Assembly: GCA_030431555.1 (NCBI GenBank)
Contig: JAUIIP010000005.1
Span: 1 to 36,637, forward strand
Direction: 5' to 3'
From: a bacterium
GTDB taxonomy: Bacteria; Bdellovibrionota_C; UBA2361; SZUA-149; JAGRAN01
Length of the DNA: 36,637 nucleotides
Below the pieces are notes generated by a model. It made no database searches, was not told where the DNA came from, and saw only the letters and a list, made by a program, of their open reading frames with translations. The position numbers were made by a program, and so were the translations under genes. Each line of letters opens with the position of its first letter. Within the stretch, counting starts at the first letter, position 1. Shown piece after piece: positions 1-9,129 of this stretch.

Positions 1-292
1 GTTCAGGAGCAACACTCTGGGCAGTCATTAAATTTGCTGCGGGAGCAGAAGGTGGTTCAGTCGTCGCGGCAGCTGAGGAAGCTGAGGAGGAATCGACAAC
101 TGCTTGTTGCGGAGCAGCCTCTACCGTGGTCACGTCCGCCGGCACAGTCTCCGGGGCAGCTTCTTTAGAAGCCGCGTTTGAGGGCTCGGTAAAGTATGCT
201 GTCAGACTGTCGAGCACTCCTTCACGCACGAGTAGACCCGCGAGCAGTGCTCCCGAGATAAAAAACAGAGTATTTCGTACTATCGATTTCAC
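1..292 (-). CDS. N-terminal part of a membrane-anchored Ala/Thr/Pro-rich protein, truncated by the window edge
   Basis: Reverse strand reads GTG-start VKSIVRNTLFFISGALLAGLLVREGVLDSLTAYFTEPSNAASKEAAPETVPADVTTVEAAPQQ... open to the edge; one N-terminal TM helix. Not in the ORF track. Confidence 0.6.
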   Translation of the reverse strand, partial: MKSIVRNTLFFISGALLAGLLVREGVLDSLTAYFTEPSNAASKEAAPETVPADVTTVEAAPQQAVVDSSSASSAAATTEPPSAPAANLMTAQSVAPE

Positions 293-501
293 AAAAGCTA
301 AGCCTGCGGAACTCTATTTTCCGACTAAGCTACTACAGGAATCAAGTGTTTTTGTCAAATTTAATAAGCAATTAGCGGTCTGAGAAACCTGCGAAAATGC
401 TCGCAACCGGGCACATGAATTGGAAGGATAGCGGCCCCAAGACCCCTTAATCAACTAGGGAATAAAATAATTTAGGAAAAACTTTTGTAAGCGTTGCTGC
501 T

Positions 502-990
502 CTAGTTCAGCGCCTTGCGGGCCATCTCAGCCACGGCTTTGTCACTGCTAGACTTCAGGCTGCGAGCATAAGGGAGGAATGACTTGTCTCGCTTACTGCG
601 TTCGATAGCTAACAGAGCAAGATTACGACGAATTTCCGGAGCGGGCACACTGTCAATATAAGTGGCGATAATCCCCGCAAGGCCGCGCATCTCGGGATTT
701 CGCATATCGGCCTCGAGCGCAGCGCTTACTTCTTCGCGGCTGGCGAAGCCAAGCAGCAGCTTCTCACTTCGAGTGGCGATAAACGGCTGAGAGTCGTCAT
801 GTCTTAGCTTCAGCAGCTCAGACACCAGCTTGTCCTCACTTCCGGCAAGCCTGACCAATTTCTCAGGTGGAGTGATTATATGGCGCACTGAGAGTGCGGT
901 ATACACCCTACTTCTGGGGGCAGCGCTCGCCGCGGCAGCGGTAGCGAGCAATACAACTAAAACTGATACAATCCCTGATCGAGCGTTCAT
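502..990 (-). CDS. Small secreted alpha-helical hypothetical protein (signal peptide; possibly HEAT-like)
   Basis: 162 aa ORF with N-terminal signal peptide (SGIVSVLVVLLATAAAASAA) and helical repeats; no named family recognised. Confidence 0.6.
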   Translation of the reverse strand: MNARSGIVSVLVVLLATAAAASAAPRSRVYTALSVRHIITPPEKLVRLAGSEDKLVSELLKLRHDDSQPFIATRSEKLLLGFASREEVSAALEADMRNPEMRGLAGIIATYIDSVPAPEIRRNLALLAIERSKRDKSFLPYARSLKSSSDKAVAEMARKALN

Positions 991-1073
991 ATAACCCCCA
1001 ATATCGATTTCACCGAGAGAGCCTTATCTAATCACGCCGCGCTCTCAATCACAACAGACCGAAAGAAAAACGA

Positions 1074-1108
1074 AAAACGGCTCGGAACCATAGGCCCCGA
1101 GCCGTTTT
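1074..1108. terminator. Rho-independent-type hairpin, potentially bidirectional
   Basis: aaaacggctcgg ... ccgagccgtttt inverted repeat directly downstream of the minus-strand HU-like gene. Confidence 0.7.
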
Positions 1109-1132
1109 AAAAGACTCGCTTCTGCGACGCGG

Positions 1133-1771
1133 CTAGAGGACTGCCTCTTTCAAAGCCTTATTCGCAGTAAAAGCTACCTTCTTCTTCGCAGGAATTTTAA
1201 TCGGCTCACGTGTAGCCGGATTAATCCCCATGCGTGCCTTGGTTCGGCGAACTTGCAGCTTTCCAAGACCAGGAAGCGGGATTTTGTAGCCGCCTTTTAG
1301 GCTTGCGTGCAGCATTCCAGCGAAGTTTTCGTAGAACTCTTTAGCTTCTTTACGCGAACCAAAGCCGCAGTAGTTCTGAATGCAATCGAAAAGTTCACTC
1401 TGTGTATACTGATTAGTTGCAGAGTTCTTGGGCTTCACAAGTACCGGCTTTTTAGGCGGAACTGGTGCAGCTTTCTTAGCCTCAACTTTCTTAGCCGCCG
1501 GAGCAGCTTTTTTAGCAGTCGACTTCTTAGTTGTTTTGCGCGCTGCCGGCTTTTTTGCGGCCGTCTTGCGTGCGGTTGTTTTCTTGCGTGCAGTCTTACT
1601 GGCAGTAGTCTTTTTGCGAGCAGTCTTCTTCGCCGCAGTCTTCTTGCGTGCTCCGGTTTTGCTCTTCGTAGACTTTTTAGCTGCTGGTTTCTTGCTCGCT
1701 GTGGTCTTCTTCTTGGCGGTCTTCTTACGCGCCGCCGTACTGCGTTTTGTTGCTTTTTTCTTGGTAGCCAC
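1133..1771 (-). CDS. HU/IHF-family DNA-binding protein with long N-terminal Lys/Ala/Thr histone-H1-like tail
   Basis: N-terminal ~110 aa of KKTA/ARKTT repeats; C-terminal ~100 aa with HU features (LPGLGKLQVRRTKARMGINPATREPIKIPAKKKVAFTANKALKEAV). Confidence 0.9.
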   Translation of the reverse strand: MATKKKATKRSTAARKKTAKKKTTASKKPAAKKSTKSKTGARKKTAAKKTARKKTTASKTARKKTTARKTAAKKPAARKTTKKSTAKKAAPAAKKVEAKKAAPVPPKKPVLVKPKNSATNQYTQSELFDCIQNYCGFGSRKEAKEFYENFAGMLHASLKGGYKIPLPGLGKLQVRRTKARMGINPATREPIKIPAKKKVAFTANKALKEAVL

Positions 1772-1945
1772 AGAGCACCTCTGTCTAATGGAATTGACTC
1801 ATCGTCCTAAAAAGGTCCGTAAATTCCGTTTACGACCTTCTTTTAAGTAAAAACAAAGCTAACAAAACCCTTCGTAAACGCTTGTGAACACAAGGTCAAG
1901 AGGCTTTAAACAGAAAAAACAATTTTTTTTACGCTGTCGCCGAAG

Positions 1946-1978
1946 CCGTTTGAGCCCCTATTCATGGGGTTCAAACGG
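1946..1978. terminator. Inverted repeat between HU-like and GT4 genes, possible terminator
   Basis: ccgtttgagcccc / ggggttcaaacgg with one G-U type mismatch; lies just downstream of the minus-strand GT4 stop; no immediate T-tract. Confidence 0.4.
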
Positions 1979-1981
1979 GGG

Positions 1982-3196
1982 TCAGCCTGCTACCGAGTTC
2001 GAAGCCGACTGGGAGTCGGCGGACTGATTGCGCAGCCGGCCGCCGCCGAGTTCACTAAATAAGCATTCGTAATCACTGGCTATCTTCTCCCAGGCGAAGT
2101 GCTGCTTAGCGCGCTGTCTCGCGGCACTGCGAGACTGCTGCAGGCGCCGCGGATCGCTCAGCAGACTGTGTAAAAGTTCGCAAAGCACTGCGCGATCGTT
2201 CTTCGGATAAACGTGTCCAGCGTCCGCTATTACCTCTGTGTTTTCCGGAGTTCCGTTTACTATTATGCAGTTCGCGTAGCCCATCGACTCGACCAAAGCG
2301 GGATGCGTTCCGCCTACTTCCGTAGCCTGAATGTAAATTGAAGCGCCCAATTGCAGCGCGGTATATTCGTCGCGAAACCGATAACCGGCAAAGACGACCT
2401 CCGCGCTGGCGGCTCGGTGCAAAGACTCGATATATGCCTTGGCGTAGGGGGCATCGCCGACAATCAGCAAAGGATACTGCCGCCTCACTTCCTCGGGCAG
2501 GCGATTAAACGCCTCTATAACGACATGTGCGTTATTTTCGGGCTCCAAACGGCTTACGAATAAAATGTATGAACCAGGGCTCACGTCGAGCTCAGCAAAC
2601 AGCGGATTGCCCTTTATTTCATCGAGATATTCACTTTTCCCCTCGGCTTTGGCGTCCGCAGCCGCCTCGGCACCTATTGAATGTCCGTAACGAATGACAG
2701 AGCTGTCCACTCCGTATTGCTGCTTATAATAGTCAGCTATCACATCCGCATCGGCGACAATGCGGCTCGCGAACCAAACCGAGCAGCGCTCGCCAAGCTG
2801 GTACCACATGCGGCCGAGTGAATTCCACTTCGCGCGGTGGCGCTCAATTCCATCTACGTTCACCGCCACCGGCAATCCGGCAAGCCGCAGCAGCCATACG
2901 AAAGGACTGTTGGCTGCATTGCAAACCAAGACCACATCCACTCGTTTAAAAAGCAAATGAAAGAAACTAAGCAGTGAGTGCAGCGGCGTCTCTAAATACT
3001 TATGTTTCGGGGCCGGTAACAGACAGATTTCGACGCCCTTATAATACTTCTCGTCGTAGTCAATTACGTGCTTGCGCCCGTAAACACGCACTTGATGACC
3101 GCGCTCGACCAGCCGCGCAGAAAGTTCTTCGGCGAATGTTTCAAAACCGCCGTAGCAGGCAGGAATGCCCCGCGTTCCGCAAATAGCAATCCGCAT
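1982..3196 (-). CDS. Glycosyltransferase family 4 with DUF1972-type N-terminus (rhamnosyltransferase-like)
   Basis: MRIAICGTRGIPACYGGFETFAEELSARLVERGHQVRVYGR start; GT4 C-terminal core (LFVSRLEPENNAHVVIEAF, EVGGTHPALVESMGYAN). Confidence 0.9.
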   Translation of the reverse strand: MRIAICGTRGIPACYGGFETFAEELSARLVERGHQVRVYGRKHVIDYDEKYYKGVEICLLPAPKHKYLETPLHSLLSFFHLLFKRVDVVLVCNAANSPFVWLLRLAGLPVAVNVDGIERHRAKWNSLGRMWYQLGERCSVWFASRIVADADVIADYYKQQYGVDSSVIRYGHSIGAEAAADAKAEGKSEYLDEIKGNPLFAELDVSPGSYILFVSRLEPENNAHVVIEAFNRLPEEVRRQYPLLIVGDAPYAKAYIESLHRAASAEVVFAGYRFRDEYTALQLGASIYIQATEVGGTHPALVESMGYANCIIVNGTPENTEVIADAGHVYPKNDRAVLCELLHSLLSDPRRLQQSRSAARQRAKQHFAWEKIASDYECLFSELGGGRLRNQSADSQSASNSVAG

Positions 3197-3605
3197 TAGA
3201 TGGCTCTAAATAGACAAAGATGACAAAAATAAGAGATTTTAGCCTCTTATACGTTTCGGTTAAAGTTTCCGGCAAGTTACGACGTATCTCACCTTGGCGC
3301 CAGCGGCCTTTGTCCGGCTCTCCATCCTTGATGGAGCCACCGACGAGAACAGTAGGCATGACACCCAACCAAATCTGATCCGCTGGCGCCCTTTGTATCT
3401 GAGTCCCCTACATTGCAGATGGCTTGGCGAAGCACAACCAAAGTGCGATGTTTTCGCCTGACGCACTAGCTTGATATTGCGAAACAATCAGCTTAGCGAT
3501 AAGAAAAAGTGAAGCGAATCGTCGCGTTATGCGTCGAATGATTTGTTTGAGACTGAGCCGCCCGACGGGCAGCTCGATGGTTTAATCAATGCAAGGACCG
3601 TGTTC

Positions 3606-4388
3606 ATGAATCGCATGTTTTCAAAACACCTTACGACAGCCGCCTGCGCAGGCGTGCTTCTAATCGCGAGCCTCCCGCAGCCAGCGGCCGCGATGGACCA
3701 AGACGCTTTCGACAAAATGATGGATTCCTATCTTGAGAGCGACGAAAACCTAGAGAAGGTTGGGAATGCGCTTGAGAAGTTCTTTCGCAAGAAGCGCGAG
3801 CAACAGCAGAAACTCGCCGAGCAGCAGGAAGCTCAGCGCATGGAAGAGCAGTTCAGCAACCCGGTTAAGATCGATATCGCCGGCAGCCCTGTGACCGGAA
3901 ATCCAAACGCAAGTATCACGGTAGTCGAGTTTTCAGACTTTCAGTGCCCGTTCTGCAAGCGCGGCAACCAAGTCATGAAGGATCTGCTCAAGGAATACCC
4001 GGACGACGTAAAGGTCGTGTTCAAGCACTTGCCATTGCCGTTTCACCAACAAGCTAAACCCGCTGCGGTAGCTTCGCTTGCGGCGCATGAGCAGGGTAAA
4101 TTCTGGGAGTTTCATGACGAGCTCTTCGAAAACCAAGAGTCTTTAACTGAAGAGAAATTCATTGAGATTGCTACTAAGCTCGAAATGGATGTCGATAAAT
4201 TCAAAGAAGACCTTAAGAGCGAGAAGTTCGAGAAAAAGGTCGCTGACGACATGGCGGTCGCAACTCAGCTAGGCGTGCGCGGAACACCCGGATTCTTCGT
4301 GAACGGAGTTCAAGTGCGTGGTGCTAGGCCGCTGCCTTACTTCAAGGAGCTCGTCGAGAAGTGGAAAGAGCGCATGGCTAAGAACTAG
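3606..4388 (+). CDS. Secreted DsbA-family thiol:disulfide oxidoreductase
   Basis: Signal peptide from the internal ATG (MNRMFSKHLTTAACAGVLLIASLPQPAAA); thioredoxin motif FSDFQCPFCKRG; cis-Pro region GVRGTPGFFVNG. Confidence 0.9.
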   Translation: MNRMFSKHLTTAACAGVLLIASLPQPAAAMDQDAFDKMMDSYLESDENLEKVGNALEKFFRKKREQQQKLAEQQEAQRMEEQFSNPVKIDIAGSPVTGNPNASITVVEFSDFQCPFCKRGNQVMKDLLKEYPDDVKVVFKHLPLPFHQQAKPAAVASLAAHEQGKFWEFHDELFENQESLTEEKFIEIATKLEMDVDKFKEDLKSEKFEKKVADDMAVATQLGVRGTPGFFVNGVQVRGARPLPYFKELVEKWKERMAKN

Positions 4389-4416
4389 CCAAGCTCTCTG
4401 GAATTAGACAGGTTTC

Positions 4417-4453
4417 AAAGCCGGGGGTGAAGACCAAACCCCCGGCTTTTTTT
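4417..4453 (+). terminator. Rho-independent terminator after the DsbA-like gene
   Basis: aaagccgggggt ... acccccggctttttttt hairpin plus T-tract. Confidence 0.9.
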
Positions 4454-4630
4454 ATGCAATCTCTACCATCACCATTTGGTTCCTCCCGATTGCTCCAGGT
4501 CTGAACAAATTCGGCATGGATTGTGCAATTCAATGAATGAAGATTGATTTCTAAGTGTTTTGCAAGGCTTAGAACAATTTGGTGCTCTCGTACGGAGCGC
4601 AACTCGAATATCTACAACTGGAGTGCAGCA

Positions 4631-5254
4631 ATGAACAGCCGCAGCTTTGCCGGCAAAGGCCTTGGCGCAAGTAAAGGCTCAGCAGAGATACCAGCCATAC
4701 TAGGCGGCCTATCAGGGACGCTAGGCGCTGACCTAGCATCGGCGACTAGCTTACCTCCGGTGCTCCTAGTCGCCCTGATAGCAGTGACCTCAGTCATTTT
4801 GCTGTCAGTAGTCGGCTACTACATCCATATGCTGGTGCTTGGCGGCTCCTCAAAGAAGCAATTGCGACGCGCTTTTCAAAGCCGACTTTATCCTCTGGAG
4901 CAGTTGGTTGAGGAAGCAAAAGCCGAAATCTGGCGCTTCGAGACCACTCTCGATTCAGGCACTACGTCGATATCGCCGCACTGCATCACACTAGTTTCTA
5001 CCCTGAGACGAATTGTCCTTTCAGCAGACAACCATCTGCGTATGATACGCAAGCTTGCGGAGCATGGCGGGCACTCGCAGCTATTGATAGCGGAGGAAAA
5101 GCTCACCTCCGCCGTTCCGATGCGCGACAATTGCCTAGAAGCCTTAATCGATGAGGACCCTCTGCCGGTCCGAGCCATTGAGGACTGGGTGCCCCATATC
5201 TGTTCACTGATCGACGAAATAGACCACGGCCTCAGCCACCGTATCGCCGCCTAA
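4631..5254 (+). CDS. Hypothetical single-TM protein
   Basis: ORF with TM helix (LPPVLLVALIAVTSVILLSVVGYYIHMLVLGG) and helical cytoplasmic domain; start at internal ATG preferred. Confidence 0.55.
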   Translation: MNSRSFAGKGLGASKGSAEIPAILGGLSGTLGADLASATSLPPVLLVALIAVTSVILLSVVGYYIHMLVLGGSSKKQLRRAFQSRLYPLEQLVEEAKAEIWRFETTLDSGTTSISPHCITLVSTLRRIVLSADNHLRMIRKLAEHGGHSQLLIAEEKLTSAVPMRDNCLEALIDEDPLPVRAIEDWVPHICSLIDEIDHGLSHRIAA

Positions 5255-5293
5255 CATTAACAGTAAAGCTTGCGCGACTTGAAGCAAGGCGTG

Positions 5294-6820
5294 CTAGCGC
5301 GCACCTGAGCCGGATAGCACGGCAGGAATGGTTTTCAACAGCAGCTCGAAGTCCTTCTTCAGCGACCAGTTGTCGATGTACTCCAGATCCAACTTCGCCC
5401 ATTGCTCGAAATCTGGAATTTCGTTGCGGCCGCTGACCTGCCAGGTGCAGGTAAGACCCGGACGCATACTCAGTCGGCGGCGCTGCTTGCGCATGTAGAG
5501 CGAAACCTCTTCCGGCAACGGAGGCCTCGGGCCGACCAGGCTCATGTGTCCGACAAGAACGTTAAAAAGCTGCGGCAGCTCATCGATGCTGTATTTCCTG
5601 ATAAGTCGACCAAACCGCGTAACGCGCGGGTCATCGCTCATTTTAAATACCGGCCCCTGCATCTCATTGTGCTCGCGCAGCTCATCGAGCATCTTGTCTG
5701 CACCGAGCTTCATCGAGCGAAATTTTAACAAAATAAAGGTTCTGCCATTCAGACCCATTCTTCTTTGCTTAAAGAATACCGGCCCGGGACTGCTGAGCTT
5801 GATGATCAGCGCCGTAAGCAGAAATATCGGGGACAGAATCACAAGCAGAACTGCAGAAACAACGACGTCTATCACTCGCTTTAAGGCTAGGCGCGAGGTG
5901 TCTCCGGGCGAAGGTCGGTAGTGAATCAGCGGAATCGAACCAAAGTAACTGGTGTCCGAGTTCTGGATGCCCAGCGCAAAAAAGTCAGCGGCGAGAGTAA
6001 CCCCTACCCCCTCGTCGACGGCAATCTCTGCAAGCTCTTTTACATAAGGTGCGTAGAGCATAGGATCGGTGAAAAGCACCTCATCAACAGCGTGTTTCTT
6101 TAGCGCTGCTTCAAAAGTGTTGGCATCAGCTACGACTCTGGCCGGCAAGTCATAAACCATTGAAGTCTCACCTGCACTTTGCATCTTGGAAAAGATTCTG
6201 TAGGACTGCCCTCGGATCTCATCGAGATCAGCCTCGGCTTCTATTCGTCCGCGCAGATCGACAAAGCCGACGACTCTTATACCGAGTTCAGGCTGGCGTA
6301 CGATTTCGGTGTGAATATCTCGAGCCTGCTTTCCGGTGCCGACTATCAGCACGTTGCGAAAGTTCTTCCCGCGCACCCGGTAATAGCGAAGCAGTCTAAG
6401 AACTAATACGCGCTCACAAAAGTGTGAAGCCGCACAAAGCCCACAAAAAATCCCCAACAGGCTTCGGCTGGGATCCATCTTTAAAAGAAAGAACACTGCG
6501 CCGGTCGAGAAAAACACAATCAGCGAACTTAGCAGGCTAACTCGCAAAATCTGCCAGACTGAACTAAAGCGCATACTTCGATACGCACCGAGAGTGCTTA
6601 GCACTGCATTGTAGAGCGGCAGAACTATACCCAGCAGGACAAAATAGTCCTCAACCGGGCCAAGCGGCAGGCTCTCAAGCGACACGGATGCGCCGAGCGA
6701 CTGAGCCAACTGAATAATTTGATCGCGCAGACGATAAGCCAGGAAGAAACAGGCTATTATCAGCAGGTTGTCTGCGACGCGCTCGATTCGCGAAATCAAT
6801 TTCCAGTGCGTCTTAAGCAC
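5294..6820 (-). CDS. Exopolysaccharide biosynthesis polyprenyl glycosylphosphotransferase (WbaP/WcaJ-like sugar transferase)
   Basis: Multi-TM N-terminus, CoA-binding-like domain (NVLIVGTGKQARDIHTEI), C-terminal bacterial sugar transferase (KRVIDVVVSAVLL, GPVFFKQRRMGLNGRTFILLKFRSM, LPQLFNVLVGHMSLVGPRPPLPEEV, RPGLTCTWQVSGR). Confidence 0.95.
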   Translation of the reverse strand: MLKTHWKLISRIERVADNLLIIACFFLAYRLRDQIIQLAQSLGASVSLESLPLGPVEDYFVLLGIVLPLYNAVLSTLGAYRSMRFSSVWQILRVSLLSSLIVFFSTGAVFFLLKMDPSRSLLGIFCGLCAASHFCERVLVLRLLRYYRVRGKNFRNVLIVGTGKQARDIHTEIVRQPELGIRVVGFVDLRGRIEAEADLDEIRGQSYRIFSKMQSAGETSMVYDLPARVVADANTFEAALKKHAVDEVLFTDPMLYAPYVKELAEIAVDEGVGVTLAADFFALGIQNSDTSYFGSIPLIHYRPSPGDTSRLALKRVIDVVVSAVLLVILSPIFLLTALIIKLSSPGPVFFKQRRMGLNGRTFILLKFRSMKLGADKMLDELREHNEMQGPVFKMSDDPRVTRFGRLIRKYSIDELPQLFNVLVGHMSLVGPRPPLPEEVSLYMRKQRRRLSMRPGLTCTWQVSGRNEIPDFEQWAKLDLEYIDNWSLKKDFELLLKTIPAVLSGSGAR

Positions 6821-6950
6821 AAAGATTCTCCTGCCGAAGGCCTAAAGCAGGTAAATTTATCATAAATTGACTTAGATATCACCACACTTTTCTTGTTTGA
6901 TATTAAAAGCTTAGCTAAAAAGCATATAGGATTAAGCCGCGGAGAGGGTC

Positions 6951-7850
6951 TTGTACTACCTTAAACAACAGGTTCACCACTTCCAGGACAATGCCGAGCT
7001 CGAAGCTGCTTTGATTTCGGTAGTGATTCCGGTTTACCCGGCAAAGTCGGCGCAGCTTGAGCTGGTAATCGAACAGGTCAAGCTGCAGGACTACCGGCGG
7101 CTAGAGATTATCGTCGTCAAGAACGGAGCGTTTGAAATCTGCTCAGACGCCGACGGCAAGACGCTTCGAACCTTCGAAATAGAGCGCAATGTCGGCGCGG
7201 CCTACGCGCGAAACTTAGGCGCCAAGCACGCCCGTGGAGAAATTCTATGGTTCGTCGATTCGGATTTGGACTCAATTAAGCCGGACTGTGCGAAGATAGG
7301 AGCACAGACACTCGCGGAAAATCCTGACATTGGAATAGTCGGAGGAATCATCTTTCCGACTGCAGAGGGTAATGTGCTCACAATTGGAAGGCAGCGAGTT
7401 GTCGCGGTAGAAGGCGACGAAACGAAAATAATAGACGACGATTTCTCCAACACGGCCTGCGCGTTCGTGCGCACTCGAGATTTCAAGCGTATCGGCGGCT
7501 TTGCAGATTTTATCGAATATCCCTTCGATGATGTAGATTTAGGATTTAAGTTCAGAGCAGCAGGATTTCGCTGCACCGGAATTGCGGCCTGCTCCGGTGT
7601 GCATCCGCTGCACAGCGGCCGAGCGAGCGTTTTTCATGAGTTCATGAGCTTCCATAACATGCTGGTCCATCTATTCATCAGCTACTCCGCGGCTGGGTTC
7701 GCGAAGCTTTTTGCCAAAAAAGCCCGCCAGGGATTTCGTTTGTCCCCTCCTAGCTTCGAGCTGACGTTAGTCGAACGAATCTCAGCTCTGGGAAGCTTGC
7801 CGGCATGTGCCTCGCTGCCCCTTACCTGGTCCTGCACAGCGCTAAGCTGA
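6951..7850 (+). CDS. Glycosyltransferase family 2
   Basis: ISVVIPVYPAKSAQLELVIEQVKLQDYRRLEIIVVKNGA; NVGAAYARNLGAKHARGEILWFVDSD; TTG start. Confidence 0.85.
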   Translation: MYYLKQQVHHFQDNAELEAALISVVIPVYPAKSAQLELVIEQVKLQDYRRLEIIVVKNGAFEICSDADGKTLRTFEIERNVGAAYARNLGAKHARGEILWFVDSDLDSIKPDCAKIGAQTLAENPDIGIVGGIIFPTAEGNVLTIGRQRVVAVEGDETKIIDDDFSNTACAFVRTRDFKRIGGFADFIEYPFDDVDLGFKFRAAGFRCTGIAACSGVHPLHSGRASVFHEFMSFHNMLVHLFISYSAAGFAKLFAKKARQGFRLSPPSFELTLVERISALGSLPACASLPLTWSCTALS

Positions 7851-7926
7851 TGCAGTTAAGGCGAACTCGACAAGCCCAACTGACCGACTTACAATGAAAT
7901 TCAACGCGAAGGTTTAAGTAAGGGAT

Positions 7927-9129
7927 ATGTCGCTGTTCGAACGCATCATTGCACACATTGTCTCGGACGCTGCAAAAGAGCGAGCCAGGGACCGATTGCT
8001 GCGCTTCGCCGCAGCGCTGCCCCCATCTCTGGTGCGCTCCAGTGCAAGAGGTCTTGCCGCGCTGCCAAGCGTTAAGAACGGGTCTGCGCCGGAGACGCTT
8101 TTCTTTTTCGTAACCAACAAGTGCAACCAGAGCTGCATCCATTGCTTCTACGCAGCAGAACTTAATGTTCCCCAACAGGGAATGACCTTAGAGAACATTC
8201 AAACGATGTGCCGCTCGATTCGTGGCAAGGTATCGACGGTCTTCCTCTGTGGCGGAGAGCCGACTACGCGAAAAGACCTGCCGCAGATAGTTGAAGCATT
8301 TATCGAAGACGCTCTGGTCTCGCGCCTCTTCATTACAACCAACGGCATATTGCGCAAGCGCTTGCTCGAAACTATAGACCGAGCACTCGCCTCCAAGCGG
8401 CAATTTCAGCTTCGAATTCCAATCTCCCTCGACGGTTCTCAGGAGATACATGACGAGATCCGAAAATCTCCTGGTGGATATGCTCGAGCACTCGAAACCT
8501 TGCATATCTTGCGCGAGCGAGCAGCCGAAGACAGTCGGCTTACACCGCTCGTAACCTCGGTTATTCAAAAGGGCAACGCGGACAGCTTTGTAGACTTTTA
8601 CAAGAATATCCGAGAAGACATCGGATGCGAGCTTCAGTTCATTCTACTCAGACAGGACGGCAGAGATGCCGGCGGACTGGATAAGACAATCCTGCTCGAC
8701 GCAGGCAATGCGGAGGACCTTCTTCCCTCGCCGGATAAATGCGAGCAGATTCTAGGCGCTATTGCCGAATACGAAATGTCGAGGCCTGAAAAATCAAGCG
8801 TGCCACTGCTGCGCTCAGCTTTCGCGAGAAAGCATCTCGAGTTGGTTTCCGAAGCTAAGCCTGTGGCTCCTTGCGTTGCTCCGCGGACCTTTGCCACCGT
8901 TTTTCCGGACGGAGGCACCTCACTTTGCGAGATCGTTCGTCCCCACGGGAATCTGAGCGAGCACAGCTATGACCTAATCGCGGCCTGGAACTCAGAATCT
9001 GCCAACCAGCAGCGCCAGGCGCTTAGTGCCTGCTGGTGTACCTATCCCTGCGCGCTTCATACGTCGATTATGCGAGACCCGGACGCATTGAGCGACACCC
9101 TTCGCTTAGTTAAGAAGGAGCTAAGGTAG
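7927..9129 (+). CDS. Radical SAM protein with SPASM-like C-terminal cysteines
   Basis: CX3CX2C motif CNQSCIHC; FLCGGEPTTRKDL; C-terminal cysteines (APCVAPRTFATVFPDGGTSLCEI, CWCTYPCALH). Confidence 0.9.
   Translation: MSLFERIIAHIVSDAAKERARDRLLRFAAALPPSLVRSSARGLAALPSVKNGSAPETLFFFVTNKCNQSCIHCFYAAELNVPQQGMTLENIQTMCRSIRGKVSTVFLCGGEPTTRKDLPQIVEAFIEDALVSRLFITTNGILRKRLLETIDRALASKRQFQLRIPISLDGSQEIHDEIRKSPGGYARALETLHILRERAAEDSRLTPLVTSVIQKGNADSFVDFYKNIREDIGCELQFILLRQDGRDAGGLDKTILLDAGNAEDLLPSPDKCEQILGAIAEYEMSRPEKSSVPLLRSAFARKHLELVSEAKPVAPCVAPRTFATVFPDGGTSLCEIVRPHGNLSEHSYDLIAAWNSESANQQRQALSACWCTYPCALHTSIMRDPDALSDTLRLVKKELR

Noticed and set aside
126-383. 85 aa plus-strand ORF at the left edge
   Set aside because: The minus strand has a better GTG-start reading frame with a TM helix open to the edge.
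1307-1850. Two plus-strand ORFs (167 and 140 aa, Phe/Leu/Ala/Val-rich) opposite the HU-like gene
   Set aside because: Antisense of Lys/Ala/Thr codon repeats; hydrophobic composition is a mirror effect.
3141-3487. Two minus-strand ORFs (75 aa each) in the GT4/DsbA intergenic region
   Set aside because: No family features; overlap an inverted-repeat RNA-like element.
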